A DNA stretch of 30,914 nt, from positions 1 to 30,914 of the IMG/VR virus record IMGVR_UViG_3300042429_000429. The stretch is one strand, 5' to 3'. Both the position numbers and the translations under genes were made by a program. The notes under the pieces are model-generated. The model was not told the origin of the DNA, did no database searches, and was given only the letters and a program-made list of their open reading frames with translations. The stretch is from a virus. Shown here one piece after another: positions 15,799 through 23,514 of this stretch (positions are counted from its first letter, which is position 1; each line of letters starts with the position of its first letter).

Positions 15799-15835
15799 TC
15801 CGTAAAAAACCGTACGTCGTTGCTCCCGACAGGTT

Positions 15836-15870
15836 CTCCCTCGTGGCTTGCCACGGGGGAGTTTGTTTGT
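15836..15870 (+). terminator. Intrinsic terminator after major capsid gene
   Basis: CTCCCTCGTGG (15836-15846) pairs with CCACGGGGGAG (15851-15861) over 11 bp (one G-U) around a CTTG loop. It is followed by TTTGTTTGT (15862-15870). This is a canonical rho-independent terminator, placed where T7-like phages also terminate partially behind the capsid gene. It would lower expression of the tail genes relative to the coat. Confidence 0.85.
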
Positions 15871-15896
15871 AGCGTGACACGCGGAGCAAACCCTTT

Positions 15897-16457
15897 ATGG
15901 ATATCCCTAATTCCCTTATCACCATTCGATGCCATAGCGGCATGGGCTACGGCCCGTTGATTTACCCGTCGTACGTTTCTAACGTGTTGCGTCGTGTATT
16001 CAGTGGTCGCTTGGAACCAACCGCAGCAGGCAACGGCGTTGACGTACAGCCGTATCCTGAAGATGGTGATCCGTCTATGCGCTACCGTGATGTCAGCAGC
16101 GTTGAGCAAGAAATCGGATGGCTTCGCAAGGTTTACAAGGGCGAGAACGGCATGTACCATGTCGATGCCGTGTGGAATCCTGAGAGCCTGAAGAAAGAAT
16201 TTGAACGTTTGCTGGTGGCGGAACACGATCGCTTGCGTCAACAGGCTAAGCCTCGCGCTCAGGTGGCGGCTAATCCGACCTTCCTTGCATTCGGTCTTAC
16301 CGAAGATCAAGCCCGCGCTTTGCAAGCTGCCGGATTCGTGGATCGCGCTTCCTGCGTCGGTCAGAGTCTTGTGGATCTCGCCAGTGTGCCTACCATCACT
16401 ATTGACGTTGCCGGTCGCTTGTCAGCGGCTGAAGTCAAGGTCGAAGCCAAGAAGTAA
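15897..16457 (+). CDS. Hypothetical protein between capsid and adaptor (HhH-like C-terminus)
   Basis: This is a 186-residue protein with ATG 15897 and GGAG at 15883-15886. The N-terminal ~70 residues contain a short beta module (ITIRCHSGMGYGPLIYPSYV). A charged helix follows (VWNPESLKKEFERLLVAEHD). The last ~60 residues (LTEDQARALQAAGFVDRASC, VDLASVPTITIDVAGRLSAA) resemble a single helix-hairpin-helix unit, as in small head-completion or DNA-contacting proteins. I cannot name the family. Its place immediately after the coat terminator and 2 nt before the adaptor suggests a head-tail interface protein. Confidence 0.65.
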   Translation: MDIPNSLITIRCHSGMGYGPLIYPSYVSNVLRRVFSGRLEPTAAGNGVDVQPYPEDGDPSMRYRDVSSVEQEIGWLRKVYKGENGMYHVDAVWNPESLKKEFERLLVAEHDRLRQQAKPRAQVAANPTFLAFGLTEDQARALQAAGFVDRASCVGQSLVDLASVPTITIDVAGRLSAAEVKVEAKK

Positions 16458-16459
16458 CC

Positions 16460-17161
16460 ATGCCCGAAGCACTCGCACCTACGCTTGTTGAACTACGCAA
16501 CTCCGTGTTGGTGCGAGGTGGCTACTCGGTCTCGGGCGGGCAGGCGGCTGACGCCTATCCGCTCGTTGACGAGTTGCTGCGAAAAGCACAGCGTGAATTG
16601 CACCTTGAAGCGCCGTGGCTAACGCAACGCACGCGGGCAACGTACAGCCTGATTACGGACCAAGCAGTCTACGACACGCCAGACGATGCATTGATGTCTC
16701 GGCTTGGGCGCATTGCCGTCATCAATGACTCAGGGAATGAGTTCGACCTTACCGCCTATCATGGCGCACAGTTGCGGAATATTACCAAGACAAGCGGCAT
16801 GCCGTACGCTTATGAGATTGTGGATCGGGCCTTGCGCCTGTACCCGGCTCCGACAGCTACGTGGGTAACGCTGGTTATTGAGTACTACCAGAATCCGGCT
16901 AGTTTGCTGTCCGAAACGGATCGCACTAACGTTGATCCTGAAGCATTGATTCAGCGTGCAGCGTATCTGTTGAAGCGCCACACGGGCCTCGGCGGTGATT
17001 ACAAGGCCGACATGGTCGACCACATGCGCTACCTGCAACGCACTTCGCAAGAGCAGGGCGAGATTCGCGCTATCAGCATGCGCGGATATGTTCCGGTGGT
17101 GTACGATAACTTGCGCCTACGTGGCTCGCGCTACTGGCGTACTGATTGGAATCCTTGGTAA
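16460..17161 (+). CDS. Head-to-tail adaptor protein
   Basis: This is a 233-residue protein in the position of P22 gp4 / T7 gp11, the ring that binds under the portal. The N-terminus (LRNSVLVRGGYSVSGG, AYPLVDELLRKAQRELHLEA) is a helical bundle. A beta region follows (YSLITDQAVYDTPDDALM, RALRLYPAPTATWVTLVIEY). A second helical part (NVDPEALIQRAAYLLKRHTG) leads to an Arg/Trp-rich C-terminal extension (RLRGSRYWRTDWNPW) that could reach the hub. This arrangement fits podoviral adaptor proteins of the SU10/P22 type. Its stop overlaps the next ATG as TAATG (17159-17163). Confidence 0.78.
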   Translation: MPEALAPTLVELRNSVLVRGGYSVSGGQAADAYPLVDELLRKAQRELHLEAPWLTQRTRATYSLITDQAVYDTPDDALMSRLGRIAVINDSGNEFDLTAYHGAQLRNITKTSGMPYAYEIVDRALRLYPAPTATWVTLVIEYYQNPASLLSETDRTNVDPEALIQRAAYLLKRHTGLGGDYKADMVDHMRYLQRTSQEQGEIRAISMRGYVPVVYDNLRLRGSRYWRTDWNPW

Positions 17162-18609
17162 TGGGTGAACCTCCTGTCGTAACCGTAGGCGACTTTGTCG
17201 GCCTCGATCTTCGTCGCGGTGTCGATGCCAGCGCACCCAACTCGTTGCGCGAAGCGACGAATCTGGACTTGACCACGGGCGGCGGCTTGAGGTCGCGTGC
17301 GCAGTTACGGCCATTTGCCGTGCTGGATTCCACGAGTCTCGGCTTGTACGTCGCTAATGGGTTTTTGCGTACGGCGCTTCCTGTACCGGCTTCTGGCGTG
17401 TTTACCAATCCGCCTCCCGGCATGCGCTACGATTGGTTCAGCAATCGAGCGACTGGCGGCGATCTCGGTACGGCACTACGGCTGACGGCATCGCAAGTAT
17501 GGGACCGGGTTCCGTACGTTGTAATTGAGAAGTACCTTGATCCGGCAAACCCGGGCCTTGGCTTCCAGTACGAGCACCACTACATCCCCGAAGTATCGAC
17601 CTACAGCATTGCGGTGATTGGTAAGACGGCGGTCACGACCCCGTTCACGCCGGGGCCGTTCCTGTTCGCCATGGCGCGCAAGCTGATTTCACACGATCAA
17701 TCGACGAACGACGTATGGTATTCGTCATCGATCAATGGCCCGACCGATTGGAGCACCAGCGGCGATGCGGGGTATTTGCCAGTTACGCAGCATGTGAACG
17801 GCGACCCCGAGGTGCGCGGCTTCTCGTACTTTGGCAACAAGCTGGCGGTGTTCTTCCGCGATAACGTACAACTTTGGGGCTTCTTTACCGATCCCGCCGA
17901 TAACGAAGTTTCTGACATCATCGGCGGCGCGGGTACGGATCAAAGCGGATCGGTTGCCAACATGATGGGCGATTCGATCTACTTTGCACAAGGTGGCTTC
18001 CGTAGCCTAAGCGTGGCGGTGTCATCCGGCCAAGCCGAAGACGGCGACATAGGAGCCAACATCCAAGCAGAGACGGTGCTTATTGATCCGTCCACGGTTC
18101 AACTCGTGTCATTGTGGTCGTCTTCTCGTGCTCAGTACATGTGCGCGGTCGGTTCGGTTATGTACGTCATGACCAACTCGCGGCAGGCAAACGTAAAGGG
18201 TTGGACCAAGTACACGCTGCCGTTCACGATTACCCACATGGTTGAGTTCCGTGGTAAGGTCTACGTGCGCAGCGGCAACACGGTCTACGTGTTTGACAAT
18301 ACCTATTCAGGAGAAAGCGGCTATGCTTGGACGGCGCGATTCCCATACCTCTACGCGGGCGAACCAGGGCGTAAAAAGCAATGGATTGCCTATGAAACGC
18401 AGCAATCGGGAACACAGAACCTCACCATCTACCCGAACGTCCGGAACGAAGCGATAACCCATCCCGGTCCTACCGTGACGGGCAGCACCATCGGGATTAA
18501 CCACATCCCGCTGACCATCGTAGCCGACGCCATCAGTCCGAAGATGACTGGCACGCTGCCGTGGCAGATGGACGGGTTCAGCTTCCGTCTGCAAGTGGGC
18601 AATTCGTGA
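17161..18609 (+). CDS. Tail hub / nozzle (packaged-DNA stabilisation-like) protein
   Basis: This is a 482-residue protein starting at ATG 17161 by TAATG overlap; an in-frame TTG at 17146 is less likely. It is mostly beta strands in blade-like repeats (LFAMARKLISHDQSTNDVWY, DPEVRGFSYFGNKLAVFFRD, DSIYFAQGGFRSLSVAVSSG, SVMYVMTNSRQANVKGWTKY, GKVYVRSGNTVYVFDN), a beta-propeller-like pattern. Size, fold style and order after the adaptor match P22 gp10 or T7 gp12, which form the short tail and plug DNA. The TGA overlaps the next GTG (18606). Assignment rests on synteny and fold style rather than a diagnostic motif. Confidence 0.75.
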   Translation: MGEPPVVTVGDFVGLDLRRGVDASAPNSLREATNLDLTTGGGLRSRAQLRPFAVLDSTSLGLYVANGFLRTALPVPASGVFTNPPPGMRYDWFSNRATGGDLGTALRLTASQVWDRVPYVVIEKYLDPANPGLGFQYEHHYIPEVSTYSIAVIGKTAVTTPFTPGPFLFAMARKLISHDQSTNDVWYSSSINGPTDWSTSGDAGYLPVTQHVNGDPEVRGFSYFGNKLAVFFRDNVQLWGFFTDPADNEVSDIIGGAGTDQSGSVANMMGDSIYFAQGGFRSLSVAVSSGQAEDGDIGANIQAETVLIDPSTVQLVSLWSSSRAQYMCAVGSVMYVMTNSRQANVKGWTKYTLPFTITHMVEFRGKVYVRSGNTVYVFDNTYSGESGYAWTARFPYLYAGEPGRKKQWIAYETQQSGTQNLTIYPNVRNEAITHPGPTVTGSTIGINHIPLTIVADAISPKMTGTLPWQMDGFSFRLQVGNS

Positions 18610-19148
18610 CGGTCTCAAGAGATGCACGTGTTGGCCGGGGGTATATTTCCCGCCAAGGGGATACTGGCAGCATCATTTGGAGGTCCTGTCGTGATTCGCA
18701 AAATATCGGCAATGCTTCTAGTGCGGTGAATCTGACGACTGCCCCAGGACAGATTCTATTTTCACTCGGAACCTCTGTACGATGCGGGGGTGAGGCTTTG
18801 GTTGATCCTAATTGCTCTTGCTCGGGCGCTCCAGGGGTAACCATGAGTGGTGGAGTTGGAAGCCCCTGCGCCACTTTTTTCTCGGGATTCAAAGCCCTTG
18901 TTGGATTTGACAATCCAACTGCAAACACTTGTCGATGGCTCTACGGAGACACGAGTTTCAATATTGTGTACAACACCACAACGGAACTGTTCTCAATAGA
19001 GTTTTATTTTGATCCGGCATGCGTCATTAGCACGCTCAATATTGCATGTGTCGATGGACTCCTAACCGGTACGGTTGTGCTAACTATTTCTGCCAGCAAT
19101 GTCTTTGCTCCGTCCTGTGTCGGTCAAACCATAACGATTGCGGTATAA
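18606..19148 (+). CDS. Cys-rich protein, paralogue of 19775 gene
   Basis: This is a 180-residue protein from GTG 18606 (GTGA overlap). The N-terminus (SRDARVGRGYISRQGDTGS) is clearly related to the protein at 19775 (KRDERILDARYLSREGDTGT). Both continue with a PGQ-(I/L)-x-FS element and an LF-x-IE element near the C-terminus. It contains nine cysteines, unusual for a virion protein, in pairs such as NCSCSG. This suggests disulphides or a metal-binding site in a secreted or surface-exposed beta domain. I recognise no named family. With the next two genes it forms a small cassette between the tail hub and the collar fibre, a likely host-adhesion locus. Confidence 0.65.
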   Translation: MTVSRDARVGRGYISRQGDTGSIIWRSCRDSQNIGNASSAVNLTTAPGQILFSLGTSVRCGGEALVDPNCSCSGAPGVTMSGGVGSPCATFFSGFKALVGFDNPTANTCRWLYGDTSFNIVYNTTTELFSIEFYFDPACVISTLNIACVDGLLTGTVVLTISASNVFAPSCVGQTITIAV

Positions 19149-19151
19149 GCG

Positions 19152-19778
19152 ATGCCCACATACGCCTGGACCGTCTGCGACGACGGCAAACTCTACAAGA
19201 CCGACGGCACGACCATCAGTATGACGGTCGACATCAGGGCGACGGAACCCTGGCTCACCGCGACCAATCTGCTGATGGTGGCTCCCGGCCCGACGGGTAG
19301 CATTGTTGTACTGGACGGTAACGGCGTGGAGAGGTCCCGTCGCTGGGTCATGGACCGTGTAGAATGGGCCATCGGCGGCGCTTCTGGACGTATTTACTGC
19401 TTTGATGGCAAGGGCGAAGGTCGCGTTGTTACGGTGGCTACAAATGGACGCATTACGGTCGGGGAGCGATTCAACGCACCCGCTGTAGTCGATCCACTCA
19501 ATGCCGTCATCAGTGGCTCAAGTCTGTACATCGCATGCGAAAACCGCGACTACCTCGCCACGTTCAGCCTAACCGACCCCGATGTGCCGGTGTTCGTCTC
19601 GGCAGTACGATACGAAGCCGACACACTGACAAGCGTTGTTGACGCAACCACGGTAACGCGACTTGATAACAACGCTACGGCGCTGGGCGGTGACGTGACG
19701 CTGCCCTTGTTTGGCGGCATCGTAGTTGGCGCATCCAAATACTATCTGGCAGATGGCGCTATCGTGAGCGTGCCGTGA
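19152..19778 (+). CDS. Beta-propeller-like small protein
   Basis: This is a 208-residue protein that I do not recognise. It is nearly all beta: YAWTVCDDGKLYKTDGTTIS, then LLMVAPGPTGSIVVLDGNG, WAIGGASGRIYCFDGKGEG and SSLYIACENRDYLATFSLTD. These are blade-like repeats with Gly-x-Ile/Leu-Tyr turns. It resembles the blades of the adjacent tail hub protein, so it may be a derived or detached accessory piece. It lies between the two paralogues at 18606 and 19775. ATG 19152 follows the previous stop by 3 nt, and its TGA overlaps the GTG at 19775. Confidence 0.65.
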   Translation: MPTYAWTVCDDGKLYKTDGTTISMTVDIRATEPWLTATNLLMVAPGPTGSIVVLDGNGVERSRRWVMDRVEWAIGGASGRIYCFDGKGEGRVVTVATNGRITVGERFNAPAVVDPLNAVISGSSLYIACENRDYLATFSLTDPDVPVFVSAVRYEADTLTSVVDATTVTRLDNNATALGGDVTLPLFGGIVVGASKYYLADGAIVSVP

Positions 19779-20470
19779 TCATCAAACGTGATGAACGCAT
19801 CTTAGATGCTCGCTACTTGTCAAGAGAAGGAGACACGGGTACACGCTGGTGGTCGGCTATGCGTGGGCGGAATCGGCTGTCGGTGTTTAATGATGCCGTT
19901 GTATCAAGCGAAGTAGTTCTTGGTGGTAGGCCGGGGCAACTCGTTTTCAGCGGAGTAGGCGGCGATTCAGCTACGGGCGTGCGTGTTCCAGGGGACTCTC
20001 TTCCGGCTACCGGGGTTCGGGTAGTGTATGCGGGGTTTAGCGGCCCCATCGGCACGTACATCAACCGCACGTTTCCGACGCCTCCGTCGGGGACTACGGA
20101 CTCTGTTCGTATTGATGCAGCGTACCCCGCGTCTCTTTCGTGGGATTATACAGGGTTTTCTGGAGGCAGTCTAAACCACCCCACGCAAGTAACGACCGTT
20201 AATTACTACGGAGCAATTAATGGCGGCGGCAGTCTACAGGCGCTATCGGAAAACTGGCGGTGTAATCTGACGGCTCTTGGTGGAAGTCTATTTAAGATAG
20301 AGATACAGCCGTACCCTAATTCTGCACAATGGTCTTGGGGGCGAGCAGCGAGTTGCGCACTTGGGGGTACCGTTTCTGGCGGTTCGCGTACGATAACCCT
20401 GTCAACAAACGGCACAGATGAGGCATTTGTGAACGGCGGTACTTTTACGTTGGTTCCAACCTATTCATAG
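19775..20470 (+). CDS. Paralogue of 18606 gene (surface protein candidate)
   Basis: This is a 231-residue protein from GTG 19775 (GTGA overlap). It shares with the 18606 product the N-terminal RD-x-R...Y-(I/L)-SR-(Q/E)-GDTG core, the PGQ-x-x-FS step (RPGQLVFSG) and an LF-x-IE segment (SLFKIEI). The middle is longer and Gly/Ser/Thr-rich (TFPTPPSGTTDS, SWDYTGFSGGSLNHP), and only two cysteines remain. A WRCNL and a GGSRTITLSTNG close resemble the C-terminal strands of the partner. Duplication and divergence of a small adhesin is the simplest reading; the function is unknown. Confidence 0.65.
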   Translation: MIIKRDERILDARYLSREGDTGTRWWSAMRGRNRLSVFNDAVVSSEVVLGGRPGQLVFSGVGGDSATGVRVPGDSLPATGVRVVYAGFSGPIGTYINRTFPTPPSGTTDSVRIDAAYPASLSWDYTGFSGGSLNHPTQVTTVNYYGAINGGGSLQALSENWRCNLTALGGSLFKIEIQPYPNSAQWSWGRAASCALGGTVSGGSRTITLSTNGTDEAFVNGGTFTLVPTYS

Positions 20471-20510
20471 CTTGATCTATCAGTAAGTGAACGCACACTA
20501 ACGAAACGCC

Positions 20511-21899
20511 ATGCCCTACCCTCCCCGCCCCTCACGCCGGACGAGCTTCCAGCAGGCAGCCAATGCCGGTACCACTACGCCCTCCCCGTCCATGCTGGAC
20601 GCGGAGCACAACGACTTCGTTGAGCAGATCGACCAGCTCAACACTTTCGTGCGCGGCATCACGACCAGCACCGGTCAGCTTCGTAATCAGTCAGCAGCCA
20701 CAGCACAGGCTCTTGCGGGCGCTCAGCGTTTTGTCGCGACTGCGGGCCAGACGGTTTTCGTCACAACCATCGTCTACTCGGCCAGCTTTACCTCAACAAA
20801 CGTTGAAGTGTTCGACCGTGGCATCAAGATCGATTCGAATCTCGTTACCGTAGCTAACAACGCTGGGTTCCTGCAAGTAACGATTCCGGTTCAGAATGCC
20901 GGGCATGTTGTTTTTGTCGCTGCTTTTGAGTCTGGCGCTGGATTGCTGACGCGATTGGCAAACACCGGCTCCGGTGCTGATGGCGCAAACATGATCGGCA
21001 TTCAGGACACGGGCGCGCTGATCGCAGCTACCACGGTGGAAGGCGCACTGACAGAAGTTGTCACCAGCCTCAATACCTTGCTGTCGAATCTCGGTACGAT
21101 CAGCAATCTGTGGAAGCGTGACGGCACCAACGCGGCGTCGGCTAACATCCCGATGGGTGGGTTCAAGTTTACCGGCTTGGTAGACGGCTCGGCTTCTACG
21201 GATTCGGCTACCGTCGGTCAGGTGTCGGCCCTCAATTCGACCATCAGTAATCTTGGTAATACGTTCGTCCGTAAGGATGGAACGACCACGATGACCGGCA
21301 TTTTCAATGCTGGCAACTTCCGTGTCAGTAACGTTGCGGCTCCGACTACCGGGACGGACGCTACGAACAAGACGTACGTTGATGCTCAGTTGGGTAGTGC
21401 CGCGCCCTCCGGCCTAGTTTGCGCCTTTGGTGGTGCCGTAGCTCCTACAGGCTGGCTATTGTGCAATGGTGCTGCCGTGTCGCGTACCACCTACGCAACC
21501 TTGTTCGCGGTTGTCGGCACTACGTACGGAGCTGGCGATGGTACGACTACGTTTAATGTTCCTAATCTCCAAGGGCGCTTCCCTATCGGTGCTGGTAACG
21601 GCGCGCAGAAAAATGTCAGCGGTTCCGGTGTGCTTACGGGCGGCACTGCACTTACGCCTCGTACGGTAGGCCAGTTCGGCGGAGAAGAAGACCATATTCA
21701 AACCGTTGCAGAAATAGCGCCACATAAGCATGGATGGATTGACGGAGCTCCAACTCCCGGAGCTAGCGGAGCGGGATCAACAGGGGTAGAGTTTGGCGGA
21801 AGCTCGGCTTTTGCTATAAATACCGCAAGTGCTGGCCTAGGGACCGCATTTAACGTGACGCCTTCTTTCGTCGTCGTCTCCTACATCATCAAGACCTAG
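20511..21899 (+). CDS. Tail fibre with phage tail-collar domain
   Basis: This is a 462-residue protein. The N-terminal ~80 residues (PSRRTSFQQAANAG, LDAEHNDFVEQIDQLNTFVR) form a basic, then helical, tail-attachment region. A short beta domain follows (RFVATAGQTVFVTTIVYSAS). Shaft repeats include NLWKRDGTNAASANIPMGGF, FVRKDGTTTMTGIF and GTDATNKTYVDAQLG. Residues ~299-365 are a clear phage tail-collar module (GAVAPTGWLLCNGAAVSRTT, FNVPNLQGRFPIGAG). The tip (DHIQTVAEIAPHKHGWIDG, closing in FNVTPSFVVVSYIIKT) matches fibre tips in which His residues bind metal. This is likely a distinct receptor-binding protein from the two fibres upstream of the portal. Confidence 0.85.
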   Translation: MPYPPRPSRRTSFQQAANAGTTTPSPSMLDAEHNDFVEQIDQLNTFVRGITTSTGQLRNQSAATAQALAGAQRFVATAGQTVFVTTIVYSASFTSTNVEVFDRGIKIDSNLVTVANNAGFLQVTIPVQNAGHVVFVAAFESGAGLLTRLANTGSGADGANMIGIQDTGALIAATTVEGALTEVVTSLNTLLSNLGTISNLWKRDGTNAASANIPMGGFKFTGLVDGSASTDSATVGQVSALNSTISNLGNTFVRKDGTTTMTGIFNAGNFRVSNVAAPTTGTDATNKTYVDAQLGSAAPSGLVCAFGGAVAPTGWLLCNGAAVSRTTYATLFAVVGTTYGAGDGTTTFNVPNLQGRFPIGAGNGAQKNVSGSGVLTGGTALTPRTVGQFGGEEDHIQTVAEIAPHKHGWIDGAPTPGASGAGSTGVEFGGSSAFAINTASAGLGTAFNVTPSFVVVSYIIKT

Positions 21900-21910
21900 G
21901 GTATAGCACC

Positions 21911-22681
21911 ATGAAGTTAGGTAAAATTGCCGGTACTATAGCGGGCACTACAATAGCAGGAGCCGTTTTAAAACGAAACAAGGATGGGGGCGGCGGCACA
22001 GCATATGTTCCGGCGTATCGTGCGCAAGACGAGTACGGACAACTCTCACAACCAGAGCGGGATTGGTATACCAACCAAGAGCAAGGCGGTATGGCGCAGG
22101 GCGGTCCAGCTTGGTCGAAAGAGCAGTACAAGCTAGCTCAGGCTCAGTACAAAGATCAGCTTCAACGCGCGGAGCGCATCGGTCAGATCAATCAATGGGA
22201 ACAATCCCGCAATCCGTACTACGCTTCTTTGTATCAGCAGAAGAACCAAGCCGCACAGGCCAGCAATCAGCAGGCGTATGCCGATGCGGCTAAGCGCATG
22301 CAGCTTCAACACGCCGGGCGCGGAACTCGCGGAGGCTCGCAAGAGCAGTACAACACCGCTACGCTTGGCGCTGAAAAGGCGCTTCGTGACTCGCAAGCCG
22401 CGCAGCAGAACCAGAACTACGTGCAGGGTATTCGCCGTAACGATCAGTCGCAGGCGCAGTCGCTTCGCATGCAGCAGAACAACAACCCCTACACGAACGC
22501 CCTCGCTCAGAACATGGCCAACAGCGCCAACATCCAGGGCGGCGGGTACGCTAACAATGCCGCTCTTGAGCAGTCGCGCATGCAAGACGAACAGAGCTAT
22601 CAGAACAATATGAGCCAGCTCTACGGTCAGGCTATCGGTACTGGAATTGGTGCAGCGGCTAACTACTACGGAGGTGGCTAA
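21911..22681 (+). CDS. Gln-rich internal virion / DNA ejection protein
   Basis: This is a 256-residue protein in the position of P22 gp14/gp7. A short hydrophobic Gly/Ala/Thr N-terminus (KIAGTIAGTTIAGAVLKRNK) precedes a very Gln/Asn/Ala-rich body (KLAQAQYKDQLQRAERIGQI, QQKNQAAQASNQQAYADAAK). The C-terminus is glycine-zipper-like (GQAIGTGIGAAANYYGGG). Such low-complexity, membrane-active proteins are stored in the head and ejected into the host envelope ahead of the DNA. The stop overlaps the next ATG as TAATG (22679-22683). The ejection role is inferred from synteny and composition. Confidence 0.72.
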   Translation: MKLGKIAGTIAGTTIAGAVLKRNKDGGGGTAYVPAYRAQDEYGQLSQPERDWYTNQEQGGMAQGGPAWSKEQYKLAQAQYKDQLQRAERIGQINQWEQSRNPYYASLYQQKNQAAQASNQQAYADAAKRMQLQHAGRGTRGGSQEQYNTATLGAEKALRDSQAAQQNQNYVQGIRRNDQSQAQSLRMQQNNNPYTNALAQNMANSANIQGGGYANNAALEQSRMQDEQSYQNNMSQLYGQAIGTGIGAAANYYGGG

Positions 22682-23514
22682 TGGCTGATGAATACGGTGC
22701 AGCAGGCGCAGGTGCGGCCAGTGGAGCTGTAGCAGGCACAACGATCGCGCCGGGTGTTGGCACAGCTATAGGCGCTGTTGTCGGCGGTGCATCTGGATAC
22801 CTTGGTGGACTGGGCGCAAAGAAGCGGCGTAAAGCCCAGGCCGAAGCGCGGCGGAAATACCAAGCCGCCCTTGCGCAGTATCAGCAAAGGGAGCTTGCCC
22901 GTAACGCGCAACGTGAAGCGATGCTTATCCAGCAGAGCCAACAAGCGCACAATAACTTTCAGACCTACATGGGCCAAAAGCCCGGCGATCAGACCGCCGC
23001 TTTGCAGCAGGATGCCGCCAATCAATCGTCAGCGCTGTACGCAGCACAGGCGCCTACACCGGCGCTTGCGGGACCTCTTGCAGGGCAGTACCAGCAAGAA
23101 ATGAATCAGCGCGTAGGCGGTAACATCAACGCAATGGCGTTGAACTACTCGGCTGGTCAGCAAGACTTCGCAGGTGATGCGAACAATCGCAACTACGAGA
23201 TGGCGGACAGCGCCTTGAGCCGTGAGCGTAATCTGTTTGAGCAGCAGGCCGGTGTCGGATCTGCGTTGAGCAATCGCGATCGCGCTATCGCAGAAGCGAA
23301 CTACGGCAACGAGCGCGCCCGTGCTCAGAACGTCGGCAGCGAGCAGATGATGTACGGCGGATTCGCTAATAGCGCCTTACAGCTTGCCAACGCCTACGGT
23401 AGTGCGCAGCGTCAAGCAAACTTGCGTAAAGAAGCGTACGGCAATCCGGCTTTGACTCCTAATCAACAGTACCGTAACTCCGACATGTCGGGCTACGATA
23501 TGAGGTCCGCATGA
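22681..23514 (+). CDS. Glycine-zipper DNA ejection protein
   Basis: This is a 277-residue protein. Residues ~5-47 form a long Gly/Ala zipper membrane segment (GAGAASGAVAGTTIAPGVGT, AIGAVVGGASGYLGGLGAKK), followed by a basic cluster (KKRRKAQAEARRK). An amphipathic, Gln/Ala/Asn-rich helical body makes up the rest (QQRELARNAQREAM, IQQSQQAHNNFQTYM). This resembles P22 gp7/gp20-type ejection proteins that assemble a trans-envelope channel. It overlaps its neighbours by TAATG and ATGA, so three ejection genes are translationally coupled. Confidence 0.74.
   Translation: MADEYGAAGAGAASGAVAGTTIAPGVGTAIGAVVGGASGYLGGLGAKKRRKAQAEARRKYQAALAQYQQRELARNAQREAMLIQQSQQAHNNFQTYMGQKPGDQTAALQQDAANQSSALYAAQAPTPALAGPLAGQYQQEMNQRVGGNINAMALNYSAGQQDFAGDANNRNYEMADSALSRERNLFEQQAGVGSALSNRDRAIAEANYGNERARAQNVGSEQMMYGGFANSALQLANAYGSAQRQANLRKEAYGNPALTPNQQYRNSDMSGYDMRSA

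Noticed and set aside
2434-15882. Shared GTGACACG in the leaders near 2434 and 15875 as a phage promoter motif
   Set aside because: The flanks differ and the match is only eight bases; too little to claim a promoter family.
15447-16325. 292-residue open frame on the - strand
   Set aside because: It crosses the end of the capsid gene, the intrinsic terminator and the next gene, which no real gene would do here.
18606-20470. Diversity-generating retroelement target for the variable fibre cassette
   Set aside because: No reverse transcriptase, template repeat or matching variable repeat is seen in the window; the two genes are ancient paralogues rather than template-directed copies.
6777-20494. 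Shared TAAGTGAAC element in the gaps before 6800 (inverted) and 20511
   Set aside because: Only nine bases match, in opposite orientations, with no further shared sequence; probably chance.
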